Shown here: positions 13,566-21,229 of the stretch, piece by piece
How the letters are laid out: each line of letters starts with the position of its first letter
How positions within the stretch are numbered: position 1 is the stretch's first letter
IMG/VR virus record: IMGVR_UViG_3300031754_000014
Coordinates: 1-35,779 of that record
Reading direction: 5' to 3' (one strand)
DNA length: 35,779 nucleotides
Source: a virus
Made by a program: the position numbers and the translations under genes
Notes under the pieces: generated by a model
What the model saw: the letters and a program-made list of their open reading frames with translations, nothing else
Told to the model about the DNA's origin: nothing
Databases searched by the model: none

Positions 13566-15629
13566 ATGCTTTTCCCTCAGCTTGGCCCCAAATATTATGA
13601 TGAAAAAGATCGGGGCATTTGTGAACGAATGGAAGTCTTTTACTCTCAGGCAATTACTATAAATCAGGCTTTTTGGGGTGAGGCCGATACTGATACTCGA
13701 TTCGAATGTGGCGACCAGACATTGTGGAATGATATCTATGGTAACCTTCCTTCTAATCGTCGCCAGCAATTCAATTTCAATCGCATTCGTCGTGTCTGTA
13801 ACATGGTAGATGGCCAGCAACGACGCAGTCGTAAGTCAATGGTGGCGACGCCGAGAGAAAACGGTAATGCAGACACAGCAGATCTTTTTTCTAGCATTTT
13901 TTCTTTTCTTGGTGATCAGGGAATGTATGAAACAATATCAGAAGCATTCCACGGTGGCGCATTAGTAACGGGCATGAATCTTTTAGAGGTCTGGATGGAC
14001 TACCGTCAAGATCCGATCAATGGTGATATTCGCATTGACAATAATAACTATAATGCCTTTCTTATAGACCCATTCTTTAAAAAGAGAGATCTTTCAGACT
14101 GTAACGCTGTCTGGAGAAGGCGTTATATAACCAAGCACGAAGCACTATCATTATTTCCTGATCGCGCTGAAGAAATTGTATCATTACCTACAAGCGATCC
14201 GGGTAATGGACGTGATGGCAAATTCCAATACCTTCCTGAGTCGTTCAATTATGGCTTTGTTAATCTTATTACCTGTGACAATTTCTATTATCGTGACTTT
14301 AGAACACAGAAGATGCTTGCAGATTCTCAGACGGGTGAAGTGACTGAGTGGACGCTTGATGATAATGATCGCTTAAAGCATTTCTTATCATTGTATCCCC
14401 AAGTTACGGTTATTGAACAAGAAATTCCTACCGTCAGATTAGCCATTGTTCTCCAAGGTAGAGTATTTTACGATGGTCCAAATCCAATGGGTATAGATAC
14501 TTATCCGTTTGTTCCGGTTATGGGTTATTACAATCCACAGCTTCCCTATTTCCCGTGGCGGGTTCAAGGCGTTGTCCGTGGTTTGCGTGATGCGCAATAT
14601 CTCTATAATCGTCGTCGTATTATTGAACTCGACATCTTAGAGTCTCAAATCAATTCTGGTTGGAAGTACAAAGAAGGCGCTCTTATCAATCCAAAAGATG
14701 TCTTCTTGAATGGTCAAGGTCGTGGTCTTGCTCTTAAAGATGAAGCAAACATGACCGATGTTGAACAAATACAACCGCCGCAAATACCACCATCAATGAT
14801 CCAACTTTCAGAGTTATTAGCTCGGGAAGTTATGGAAATATCTGGTGTAAATGAAGAGCTTCTTGGTTCAGCTAATGATGACAAGGCTGGCGTTCTTGCA
14901 ATGTTACGTCAAGGTGCCGGACTTACTACCTTACAGATCCTTTTTGATCAACTTGATTATTCACAGAAACTTCTGGGCAAAATTGTTATTGATCTGGTTC
15001 AAAAGAACTGGACCCCCGCAAAAGTAAGTAAGGTTACACAAAAGGAAATAACTCCTGAATTCTACAATAAGCTTTTTGGACAATACGATGTGGTAGTAGA
15101 AGATGGTTTAAATACTTCAACCCAACGTCAAATGCAATTTGCTCAAGCACTGCAATTGCGTGAACTTGGTGTTCCGATACCTGATCAATTCTTGGTAGAA
15201 GCAGCTACATTACAGAATAAAAAAGATCTTGTTGAGCAATTACAACAGCAGCAACAACAACAACAACAAATGCAGCAGATGCAAATGCAATCAGCTATGG
15301 CACAACAACAAGCTGAAACCGAACTCACACAAGCGCGTGCAATTGCTGATAGAGGTCTTGGACTTGAGCGTACAAGCCGTGTCGAAGAAAATAAAGCATT
15401 GGCAATCGAACGTCGTTCTGCTGCGCTTAAAGATCAAGATATTGCATTCTTGAATCTGGTTAAGGCATTGAAAGAGATAGACACTATCGATCTGAACCAC
15501 ATAGAAAAGCTCTTGACGCTTGCCAATGTTATGAAGCAAACTGATACCAAAATAAATCAACCTATGGTGAGCACCAATAATGATTTAGTGAATAGACTCA
15601 CCCCGCAGAATGTATCTGCACAAGGGTAG
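13566..15629 (+). CDS. Portal protein (P22-like)
   Basis: This 687-residue protein forms the dodecameric vertex through which DNA enters and leaves. The sequence resembles P22-type podovirus portals in size and order: an N-terminal helical part (FYSQAITINQAFWGEADTD), the QFNFNRIRRVCNMVDGQQRR segment, a wing region, a clip/stem part (FPWRVQGVVRGLRDAQYLYN; RRIIELDILESQINSGW) and a long Gln-rich C-terminal helix (about 555-600), like the P22 barrel. The ribosome site is AAAGGATAG. It follows a candidate promoter and starts the structural operon. CAA/CAG repeats at 15240-15300 code for the Gln run. Confidence 0.9.
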   Translation: MLFPQLGPKYYDEKDRGICERMEVFYSQAITINQAFWGEADTDTRFECGDQTLWNDIYGNLPSNRRQQFNFNRIRRVCNMVDGQQRRSRKSMVATPRENGNADTADLFSSIFSFLGDQGMYETISEAFHGGALVTGMNLLEVWMDYRQDPINGDIRIDNNNYNAFLIDPFFKKRDLSDCNAVWRRRYITKHEALSLFPDRAEEIVSLPTSDPGNGRDGKFQYLPESFNYGFVNLITCDNFYYRDFRTQKMLADSQTGEVTEWTLDDNDRLKHFLSLYPQVTVIEQEIPTVRLAIVLQGRVFYDGPNPMGIDTYPFVPVMGYYNPQLPYFPWRVQGVVRGLRDAQYLYNRRRIIELDILESQINSGWKYKEGALINPKDVFLNGQGRGLALKDEANMTDVEQIQPPQIPPSMIQLSELLAREVMEISGVNEELLGSANDDKAGVLAMLRQGAGLTTLQILFDQLDYSQKLLGKIVIDLVQKNWTPAKVSKVTQKEITPEFYNKLFGQYDVVVEDGLNTSTQRQMQFAQALQLRELGVPIPDQFLVEAATLQNKKDLVEQLQQQQQQQQQMQQMQMQSAMAQQQAETELTQARAIADRGLGLERTSRVEENKALAIERRSAALKDQDIAFLNLVKALKEIDTIDLNHIEKLLTLANVMKQTDTKINQPMVSTNNDLVNRLTPQNVSAQG

Positions 15630-15682
15630 TTAGAGGCACAACCTTGTCCTTTAAGGGACAGTTTCTACCAAAGGAGCCAACA

Positions 15683-16009
15683 ATGGCTAAACGTTATCAT
15701 CAATCTTTCCGTGACAGAATGCATGAACATGATGCGATGGAACATAAGAGAGCTTCTATGCGCGGCGATACTAATCCTACAATGATGGATCCACGACGAC
15801 GCATGGAGATGGAAGATTCTGGTATGATCTCAGAAGATCATTCAGCTGTTGCTAACCTTCCACAACAACAAGTTTACCGTCCTTACGGCTACAGCTATAA
15901 GTGGACACCTGAAGTTATTGATGACACTATTGCAGGTGTTGATCGTCAAGAAAACAATGACAACAGCATCAAGATGAGAGATTTCCACCCAGGCAAGATT
16001 GCTAAGTAA
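15683..16009 (+). CDS. Small virion-associated-type protein downstream of portal
   Basis: This is a 108-residue protein starting at ATG 15683 with AAGGAG upstream (not the codon at 15644). It is rich in Met, Arg, His and Asp (DRMHEHDAMEHKRASMRGD; PRRRMEMEDSGMISEDHSAV) and has a Pro/Tyr-rich end (YRPYGYSYKWTPEV). Proteins of this look often lie between portal and capsid genes in environmental podoviruses. A head or packaging role is inferred from position only. Confidence 0.65.
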   Translation: MAKRYHQSFRDRMHEHDAMEHKRASMRGDTNPTMMDPRRRMEMEDSGMISEDHSAVANLPQQQVYRPYGYSYKWTPEVIDDTIAGVDRQENNDNSIKMRDFHPGKIAK

Positions 16010-16017
16010 GGTATGAC

Positions 16018-16167
16018 ATGGCAATGCCCAGGCCTTCTGGAAAGGCGTCTAAGATTGCTTTTGGTATTATTGGCGTACCACCCGCTTTGCGTGTCACGCG
16101 TGGCAATAAGAAGCTTGGTAAGATCCAGGCGTTGTTGCGTCAGCAGGACAACATGCGTATACGATAG
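16018..16167 (+). CDS. 49-residue basic protein
   Basis: It starts nine bases after the previous stop. The sequence is basic and small (PRPSGKASKIAFGIIGVPPA; VTRGNKKLGKIQALLRQQ). An open frame in a different phase across this area joins it artificially to the next gene and should be ignored. It is one of three successive Lys/Arg-rich micro-proteins before the scaffold and capsid genes. Confidence 0.55.
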   Translation: MAMPRPSGKASKIAFGIIGVPPALRVTRGNKKLGKIQALLRQQDNMRIR

Positions 16168-16174
16168 GAAGTCG

Positions 16175-16363
16175 ATGAAAAACAAAAAGTGGATTCAAGC
16201 AGCTTTAAACCCAGCACATAAGGGCGAGTTGCATGAAGAGCTTAAAGTGAAGAAGGGCAAGAAGATACCTATGGCCAAATTAAATGCTGCGGCAAAAAAA
16301 GGCGGCAAAGTAGGTAAACAAGCTCGTCTTGCTAAGACATTACGTAAGTTACGCAAAAAGTAA
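16175..16363 (+). CDS. 62-residue Lys-rich protein
   Basis: TAGGAAG precedes the ATG. The protein is strongly basic (KNKKWIQAALNPAHKGELHE, then KKGKKIPMAKLNAAAKKGGK, then a TLRKLRKK end). It may be a DNA-binding or DNA-condensing head protein; that is inferred from charge and neighbours. A long hairpin follows it. Confidence 0.65.
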   Translation: MKNKKWIQAALNPAHKGELHEELKVKKGKKIPMAKLNAAAKKGGKVGKQARLAKTLRKLRKK

Positions 16364-16377
16364 TTTTGGTTTCATAT

Positions 16378-16411
16378 GCGGCGGTAGAGATCTAGCGGCC
16401 TCTACCGCCGC
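16378..16411. repeat. 12-bp GC-rich perfect hairpin without T run
   Basis: GCGGCGGTAGAG pairs perfectly with CTCTACCGCCGC around a 10-base loop. It lies between two genes of the same operon. Without a U tract it may attenuate, protect the 3' end of the upstream mRNA, or mark an RNA cut site. Confidence 0.65.
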
Positions 16412-16429
16412 TCCAAACTGAGGTGTAGT

Positions 16430-16597
16430 ATGAAAGATAAAAAAGAGAAGAAAAAAAAACAAAAAAAAGTAAAAATTGTTATGGAAGAGTATAAACGTGG
16501 TGAGCTACCTATTGGTAAAAGTAATAGAAAAGTTACTAATCCTAAGCAAGCTATTGCGATTGCTCTTTCAGAAGCGCGTAAAGTTGGGAAGAAATAA
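16430..16597 (+). CDS. DUF6496-like small basic protein
   Basis: This is a 55-residue ORF. A poly-Lys start (KDKKEKKKKQKKVKI) is followed by VMEEYKRGELPIGKSNRKV and QAIAIALSEARKVGKK. The VM-E-K-GEL and QAIAIALSEA signatures match the DUF6496 family, small proteins common in environmental phages and some bacteria. Their function is unknown. High charge suggests DNA or RNA contact. It is cotranscribed with the other basic micro-proteins. Confidence 0.75.
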   Translation: MKDKKEKKKKQKKVKIVMEEYKRGELPIGKSNRKVTNPKQAIAIALSEARKVGKK

Positions 16598-16625
16598 ATA
16601 ACCCATTTTCGCTAGGGAGGCTTAT

Positions 16626-16862
16626 ATGAACACTAGATTAGTTGTTGTGATGTCATTAATGACGTTACCAGCTCTTGCCGATACAACACTTCCTGTAAAT
16701 ACAATATCAGATGTTGTTCAACATCCTGACGTCACTAAGCTTATTGATAAACGAATCAAAAAGAAAAAGGAGTCGTCGTTGTATAGAATAGGTGTCTCGG
16801 CAGGTGTTTCGGCATTAGTTTCGGTTGTGTGCTCAGCGGTAACAACACGTTTGATGTCGTAA
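16626..16862 (+). CDS. Exported small protein with C-terminal membrane segment
   Basis: This is a 78-residue protein. A clear Sec signal peptide (LVVVMSLMTLPALA, likely cut before DTTLP) is followed by a short polar domain, a basic patch (KRIKKKKES) and a second hydrophobic segment (IGVSAGVSALVSVVCSAV). GGGAGG lies upstream. It could be a lysis (holin- or spanin-like) or envelope protein, and it sits next to a lipoprotein-like gene. A head role is unlikely given the export signal. Confidence 0.7.
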   Translation: MNTRLVVVMSLMTLPALADTTLPVNTISDVVQHPDVTKLIDKRIKKKKESSLYRIGVSAGVSALVSVVCSAVTTRLMS

Positions 16863-16876
16863 ATCTAGGATTTCGT

Positions 16877-17134
16877 ATGAGAATAAATAGGTATCTTCTT
16901 GGTTTAGTGGTTGTTCCTGTTGTTGTCTATTCTTGTTGTTGGCGTCCTACTACGCCAGTAGACGATGTGCCAGCTCCTCTCTTTAAGAAGAGAAAACTGG
17001 TTCATTATATTAATACTTCCATAGTTCAGCGGCAGCCCTCAACTCCTCCTCGTGTATCCGTATTAGCAGCACGAACGAGAAGCGAACCGTCGATATCCCC
17101 ATTTTCTCCTAGAAGTCCAGATATTCAGAGATAA
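16877..17134 (+). CDS. Lipoprotein-like, Pro/Ser/Arg-rich exported protein (possible outer spanin)
   Basis: This is an 85-residue protein starting at ATG 16877 (TAGGA upstream), not at the upstream in-frame codon. A hydrophobic leader (YLLGLVVVPVVVYS) ends in Cys-Cys, an imperfect lipobox with Tyr at -2. The mature part is rich in Pro, Ser and Arg (PTTPVDDVPAPLFKKRK; STPPRVSV; SPFSPRSPDIQR). Small Pro-rich lipoproteins are typical of outer-membrane spanins in two-component lysis systems. The 16626 protein would be the partner, but it lacks the usual periplasmic coiled coil, so the match is tentative. A strong terminator follows. Confidence 0.6.
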   Translation: MRINRYLLGLVVVPVVVYSCCWRPTTPVDDVPAPLFKKRKLVHYINTSIVQRQPSTPPRVSVLAARTRSEPSISPFSPRSPDIQR

Positions 17135-17171
17135 GATAGGCTTCATTCTCTCCTTCAAATCCTCAAGGATT

Positions 17172-17213
17172 AAATCGCCATATGTGTTTAAACTTTTGCA
17201 CATATGGCGATTT
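17172..17213 (+). terminator. Strong hairpin terminator (15-bp stem)
   Basis: AAATCGCCATATGTG pairs perfectly with CACATATGGCGATTT around a 12-base loop, and the stem runs into TTTATTTG. It ends the transcript carrying the basic and exported small proteins. The next gene starts 46 bases later, so a new promoter or readthrough is needed. Confidence 0.85.
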
Positions 17214-17258
17214 TTATTTGTATATGCTATTTTCAACGCAATCAAAGAGGAGTTTTTG

Positions 17259-17873
17259 ATGACTGAAACAGTAAAAAGTACTATTGGCTCTCAAATTTAT
17301 GATCATCTGGTTAAATCGGCTGATACATATCAAGTGCATATAGCAGATCTTCAACAAGAAATTCAAAAGAAGTGGCCTGAAAAGGTTGGTGCGTTTTTTA
17401 ATCATTATTCTGTTGATGGAGTATGTGCCGAATCTCCTACGTGCGATTGCGCTACTACCTGGGGATTCATGAATAAGCGTGGCGCTATTCAAGGCGATTT
17501 TTATTTAGAGATACTACTCAAATCCGAGAAAGCGTTATCAAAAGGTACTACCTTTAATGCCAAGTTTATTAAGCCAAGAAGAAGTTGCCCTACTCCCTTT
17601 TATGATCAGACAGTGTATGGATATGATTCTAGTAAAAAGAAATATGAATTACTGTGGTCGATTCCTGATTGGGTGACTTGTGAGTTGATGGAAATGAATA
17701 AGGGCAAAGTTCCTCCAAGTGAATATCAGTTATTGGAATTTGTATTAAAGTATAAAGACGGAAGTCTTCTCCATGAATGTAAAAAGTTGAATGGTGAGTA
17801 TATAAAAGATAAAAAGGACGCATATGGAAAATCAACCGGAACAAGTAGTTCAGGAATCATCACAACCGACTGA
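17259..17873 (+). CDS. Hypothetical protein overlapping the scaffold gene
   Basis: This is a 204-residue soluble protein with a strong ribosome site (AAGAGGAG) at ATG 17259. The N terminus is helical (HLVKSADTYQVHIADLQQEI), followed by a Cys-containing region (VCAESPTCDCATTWGF) and an alternating polar/aromatic core (YGYDSSKKKYELLWSIPDW). Its last 50 bases overlap the scaffold gene in another frame, which suggests a shared transcript and a role in head assembly. I do not recognise the family. Confidence 0.75.
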   Translation: MTETVKSTIGSQIYDHLVKSADTYQVHIADLQQEIQKKWPEKVGAFFNHYSVDGVCAESPTCDCATTWGFMNKRGAIQGDFYLEILLKSEKALSKGTTFNAKFIKPRRSCPTPFYDQTVYGYDSSKKKYELLWSIPDWVTCELMEMNKGKVPPSEYQLLEFVLKYKDGSLLHECKKLNGEYIKDKKDAYGKSTGTSSSGIITTD

Positions 17874-18576
17874 GCAAGTGGAACAACAAGAAGAAGTTGT
17901 TCAAGAACAACAACCCGATACTTCTCACAAGATTCAAACCAATAAAGAAGAGAACCTTCGTTTGATTCGCATGAAAGCAGAGCAAGCGGATCGCCTTCAA
18001 AAAGAACGTGACGATGCTTTGTTTAGACTTCGTGAATACGAAGCTCGTTATAATCAACAACAACCGCAACAACCGGTTGATGATACCTTTAATGTTGACG
18101 ATGATGGATTGGTTGAAGGTAAACATCTGAAAAAGATGTATAACCAGATGAAGAAGTTGGAAGCACAATTGAGCCAACAAACACAAGCTTCAACATCAAT
18201 TGCAGTAGAAGCACGCCTTAAGGCACAATTTCCTGATATTGATGCGGTTCTTTCTAAAGAGAATATTGAAACATTACGAGCTACCGAGCCTGAACTTATG
18301 CAGACACTTGATTCGGATACCAATTCGTATACAAAGCTGGTGACTGCCTACAAATTTATCAAGAATTCTGGTATCTATAAGGATTCTGATATGTATAATA
18401 AAGATATTGAAAGAATTCAAAATAACGCTAGAAAACCTAAACCACTTTCTAGTATTGCCACCCAACCGGGAAACTCTCCTTTGACGAGCGCTAATGCTTT
18501 TGCCAATGGATTAACACCCGAGCTTAAGAAAAAGCTGGCAGAAGATGTTGCACGGTATCGTGGCGGGGCAATGTAA
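17824..18576 (+). CDS. Probable scaffold protein
   Basis: This is a 250-residue, very acidic and Gln-rich protein. The N terminus is disordered (QVVQESSQPTEQVEQQEEVV), followed by a long helix (LIRMKAEQADRLQKERDDAL), a KKMYNQMKKLEAQLSQ coiled coil and a C-terminal domain ending LTPELKKKLAEDVARYRGGA. Composition, size and position directly before the major capsid gene match phage scaffolds that guide prohead assembly and then leave. The ribosome site is AAAGGA. No protease is encoded nearby, so exit is probably without cleavage. A terminator follows. Confidence 0.75.
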   Translation: MENQPEQVVQESSQPTEQVEQQEEVVQEQQPDTSHKIQTNKEENLRLIRMKAEQADRLQKERDDALFRLREYEARYNQQQPQQPVDDTFNVDDDGLVEGKHLKKMYNQMKKLEAQLSQQTQASTSIAVEARLKAQFPDIDAVLSKENIETLRATEPELMQTLDSDTNSYTKLVTAYKFIKNSGIYKDSDMYNKDIERIQNNARKPKPLSSIATQPGNSPLTSANAFANGLTPELKKKLAEDVARYRGGAM

Positions 18577-18600
18577 GTTCTTCATTACTTATTCCTTTTT

Positions 18601-18642
18601 TCCCTCACAGCTTTCCTCCAGGCTGTGAGGGATTGATTTTTT
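18601..18642 (+). terminator. Rho-independent terminator between scaffold and capsid genes
   Basis: TCCCTCACAGC pairs with GCTGTGAGGGA (11 bp, 10-base loop), followed by ttgatttttt. It separates scaffold from capsid. Partial readthrough or a capsid promoter in the following 150 bases would set the scaffold-to-capsid ratio. Confidence 0.85.
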
Positions 18643-18706
18643 AAATATTGTATTCATACTCTCAGTGAGCAGTATCAGGAATTCGCTCTTCCTAAAAGGC
18701 TGTAAA

Positions 18707-18750
18707 GCACACTCGCCATGTGTAGGCTGAAACGTAATCTCGCCAATTAC
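18707..18750 (+). promoter_or_regulatory. Two leader hairpins with the same CTCGCCA loop, upstream of capsid gene
   Basis: GCACA-CTCGCCA-TGTGT (18707-18723, one G-U pair) and GTAAT-CTCGCCA-ATTAC (18734-18750) show different stems but an identical 7-base loop. They lie in the roughly 215-base gap before the capsid start. The gap otherwise holds the terminator and no clear sigma70 promoter. This looks like a repeated RNA element, perhaps a protein-binding or stability signal for the capsid mRNA. Confidence 0.5.
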
Positions 18751-18795
18751 TGTCGCTAACATTTTTTAAACGTTAATACATAAGTGAGGCCACAC

Positions 18796-19743
18796 ATGGC
18801 TATAACAACCACTTCGGTATTGCCGGCGCCAGTACAACAAAGCTTTTCTTATAAATTATTATCTGTCCCAGTACCGAATATGATTCACTGTATTCCAGCG
18901 ATGCTAAAACGCATGCCACGTAATGGTGGTACAACGCTGAGAATGCGTCGTTACAACCCTTTAAATACAGCAACAGTTCCATTGGGAAATACGGGTGTTA
19001 CACCTCCAGCTCAAACACTCACTGCTGTCGATATAGATGCTACTATTTCATTTTATGGCACATATGTGATCTTGAATGAGCAAGTTACCTTGCAAGACCA
19101 AGATCCAGTTCTTAATGAATGTGCTGCTCGTCTTGGCGTTTCATTGCGTCAAACAGAAGATGAGTTGACTCGTGATATGTTGGCAGCGACAGCGGCATTC
19201 ATTAACTGCGTTGGTGGTGTTAATGGTGATAACCCAACAGAAATTACTCGTTCTGATGTTGACGGTATCGTTGCAACTTTAATGGATAATAATGCTTATA
19301 CCATTACACAAACTATTGAAGGCCAAAATAAATTTGGTACTTCTCCAGTTCGTAATGCCTACTTTGCATTAGGTTCTACCCAACTTATTGGTCAACTTGA
19401 AGTCGTTGCGGGATTCATATCTCAAGCTCAATATCCTTCTAACGTAAGTGTTCTTGAGTCTGAATGGGGTAGCATCAGCAACCTTCGCTTCTTGTTATCA
19501 TCAATTGGTTCTGTAACACCAAATTCATCTAATCTTGGTGCAGATGTATTCAATATATTCTGTGCTGGTTTGGAAGCATATGCGGTGGTAGAACAAGATG
19601 GTTATAAAGATACCTTTATCTACCGTCCTCCAATGTATGATGGTCCATTAGCATTGAATGCAAGCGTTGGTTGGAAGACAGCAATGGTTCCTCGTATCAC
19701 CAACGACGAATGGGTCATTAACCTTCGTTGTACCAAATCATAA
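18796..19743 (+). CDS. Major capsid protein (N4-gp56-like, HK97 fold)
   Basis: This is a 315-residue protein. Family-like landmarks are the N-terminal SVPVPNMIHCIPAMLKRMPR, the loop segment MRRYNPLNTATVPLGNTGVT, the block ISFYGTYVILNEQVTL with DPVLNECAARLGVSLRQTED, TRDMLAATAAFINC, and the late VVEQDGYKDTFIYRPP. These resemble the N4-gp56 family of major capsid proteins, which adopt the HK97 fold. The true start is the ATG at 18796 with AAGTGAGG upstream, not the GTG at 18784. It follows the scaffold gene and terminator and is probably the most highly expressed gene. Confidence 0.88.
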   Translation: MAITTTSVLPAPVQQSFSYKLLSVPVPNMIHCIPAMLKRMPRNGGTTLRMRRYNPLNTATVPLGNTGVTPPAQTLTAVDIDATISFYGTYVILNEQVTLQDQDPVLNECAARLGVSLRQTEDELTRDMLAATAAFINCVGGVNGDNPTEITRSDVDGIVATLMDNNAYTITQTIEGQNKFGTSPVRNAYFALGSTQLIGQLEVVAGFISQAQYPSNVSVLESEWGSISNLRFLLSSIGSVTPNSSNLGADVFNIFCAGLEAYAVVEQDGYKDTFIYRPPMYDGPLALNASVGWKTAMVPRITNDEWVINLRCTKS

Positions 19744-19754
19744 AGGAGATACCT

Positions 19755-20717
19755 ATGGATAATACAATCATACAACAAGGTACTTTCACGAGTGATGGTA
19801 CTGAAAGAATACTGCAACTCCGCAATGGCGTTGATTGGATTAGAGTTGTTAACTTTACCCAATCAGGCGCTCAAAATAACGCTGGCGTTAACTTCTACTG
19901 GCAAGCAGGCATGGCTAATGGAAGTGCTGTTGTTCAAGCAAAAGTTGGCGGTGGCGATGATATAGAACAGATAACGGTGACGAGCGGTGGATTTAGTTTC
20001 ATCGATATTTCATCAAATCCTGTTGGAGCTTTAGCTGCTTTGACCTCTATATCAAATGCTACTCCTCCTCGTGTGTTAGTAGCTTCTACAGCAGGTCTAA
20101 CAGATGGCGATGTTGTTAGATTTATCAATGTTACTGGTGCTCAGCAATTAGGCGGTATCGATTTTGAAATAGATGTAATCGACGGAACTCATTTTGATCT
20201 ATCATTTATGAGTGCCATCGTTGCAGCTACAACAGGTCATTATCGTGTTATTGCTCACGGACCTTTGTTCGAGCCAGTGACAAGATTTATTACCGCTATT
20301 AGCAACGCAACTGAAGCAGTTATTACTTGCTCAGTTACTCCTAAGTATTCAGTTGGACAAAAAGTGCGTATCGTTAATCCTGATCCTGCTTATGGCATGA
20401 ATGAGATTAATGGTTTAGCGGCAACTATCTTGGATGTTGATGAAACTAATGCAGAAATCACTGTTAATATTGATAGCAGTGCGTTCTCTGCGTTTGCTTT
20501 CCCAGTAACAGCTGAGACACCATTTACACCAGCTCAAGTAGTTCCTTTTGGTGAAGATACCGGAGAAGCTAATCTTGCTGCTGTGAATCCACTTGGAGAT
20601 TCAGTAGAAAATACTGGATTTATTGGTGTTGCTCTTGCAGCGGGTGCAGATTCCCCTGCAGGTCAAAATAACGATGTGATTTTCTGGACAGCGGGAACAT
20701 CATTTAGTGATCTTTAA
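19755..20717 (+). CDS. Virion protein with two FCCH-like beta domains
   Basis: This is a 320-residue protein starting at ATG 19755 (AAAGGAGA upstream). After an N-terminal beta domain (QGTFTSDGTERILQL; GVDWIRVVNF) there are two tandem repeats of about 75-80 residues, at about 95-162 (ITSI-type start, VRFINVTGAQQLGGIDFEI) and 178-250 (ITAISNATEAVITCSVTPKY; VRIVNPDPAYGMNEINGLAA). They match the small barrel called the E1 FCCH domain in phage annotations. The second repeat is close to the whole of the 21230 protein. Its position after the capsid suggests a decoration or minor head protein. Confidence 0.75.
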   Translation: MDNTIIQQGTFTSDGTERILQLRNGVDWIRVVNFTQSGAQNNAGVNFYWQAGMANGSAVVQAKVGGGDDIEQITVTSGGFSFIDISSNPVGALAALTSISNATPPRVLVASTAGLTDGDVVRFINVTGAQQLGGIDFEIDVIDGTHFDLSFMSAIVAATTGHYRVIAHGPLFEPVTRFITAISNATEAVITCSVTPKYSVGQKVRIVNPDPAYGMNEINGLAATILDVDETNAEITVNIDSSAFSAFAFPVTAETPFTPAQVVPFGEDTGEANLAAVNPLGDSVENTGFIGVALAAGADSPAGQNNDVIFWTAGTSFSDL

Positions 20718-20729
20718 TTTGTAGACTGT

Positions 20730-20749
20730 GAGGGGGCTCGAGCCCCCTC
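20730..20749. repeat. 20-bp perfect GC-rich palindrome
   Basis: GAGGGGGCT-CG-AGCCCCCTC is perfectly self-complementary and lies 12 bases after the stop of the 19755 gene. As RNA it folds into a stem with a minimal loop. There is no T run, so it may act as a weak terminator or 3' end stabiliser for capsid-region mRNA. Confidence 0.65.
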
Positions 20750-20768
20750 CATAATTTGAAGGCGTACT

Positions 20769-21215
20769 ATGAATTCAGAACAAAGAGTTTCCTCGGGTCT
20801 TTTATCAGCGCGTAATATGACGCCTATGAAAAAGGACCAAAAACAGCCAAAAATTGACCTCAAAAAGCAGCGTGATCGTGATCGTGAGATGGTGACGGGA
20901 GTTTTCCGGTTCCTTGAGATCCCGGGCGGTGTGGTGAGATTTCCTTTTAGAATGTATCGTGAAGATCCTATTGAGCGTTATGAACTTCATGATGGAAGGA
21001 TTTATAAAATACCTCGTGGCGTAGCTCGTCATTTGAATAATAACTGTTTCTATATAATCCACCAATATCAAATGGATGAAGCTGGTAAACCAGTTGTAGG
21101 CATCGGCAAGAAAGTTCATCGGTTTATGTTTTCTAGCACCGATTTCTTGGATATTGAAGCATATACCGATATTAACCGTGCTCCTGATTTGGTAACCGTA
21201 GAAACTATTAAATAA
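20769..21215 (+). CDS. Hypothetical structural-region protein
   Basis: This is a 148-residue protein. The N terminus is basic and disordered (KKDQKQPKIDLKKQRDRDRE), followed by a compact beta-rich domain (FRFLEIPGGVVRFPFRMYRE; YELHDGRIYKIPRGVARHLN) and VETIK at the end. The order capsid, decoration-like protein, this, then connector suggests a head-completion or head-surface role. No family recognised. Confidence 0.75.
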   Translation: MNSEQRVSSGLLSARNMTPMKKDQKQPKIDLKKQRDRDREMVTGVFRFLEIPGGVVRFPFRMYREDPIERYELHDGRIYKIPRGVARHLNNNCFYIIHQYQMDEAGKPVVGIGKKVHRFMFSSTDFLDIEAYTDINRAPDLVTVETIK

Positions 21216-21229
21216 GGCGTCCTTCTTTT

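Noticed and set aside
16013-16174. Plus-strand frame joined to the 16175 gene
   Set aside because: Leu/Arg/Cys-rich out-of-frame translation of the 49-residue ORF at 16018, which has the better composition; only the part from 16175 is real.
17196-17226. Promoter for the 17259 gene (TTGCAC ... TATATG)
   Set aside because: The -35 box lies inside the terminator stem and the 19-base spacing is poor.
18643-18706. Sigma70 promoter for the capsid gene
   Set aside because: Only weak boxes (TTGATT overlapping the terminator tail, poor -10) were seen, so I did not list one.
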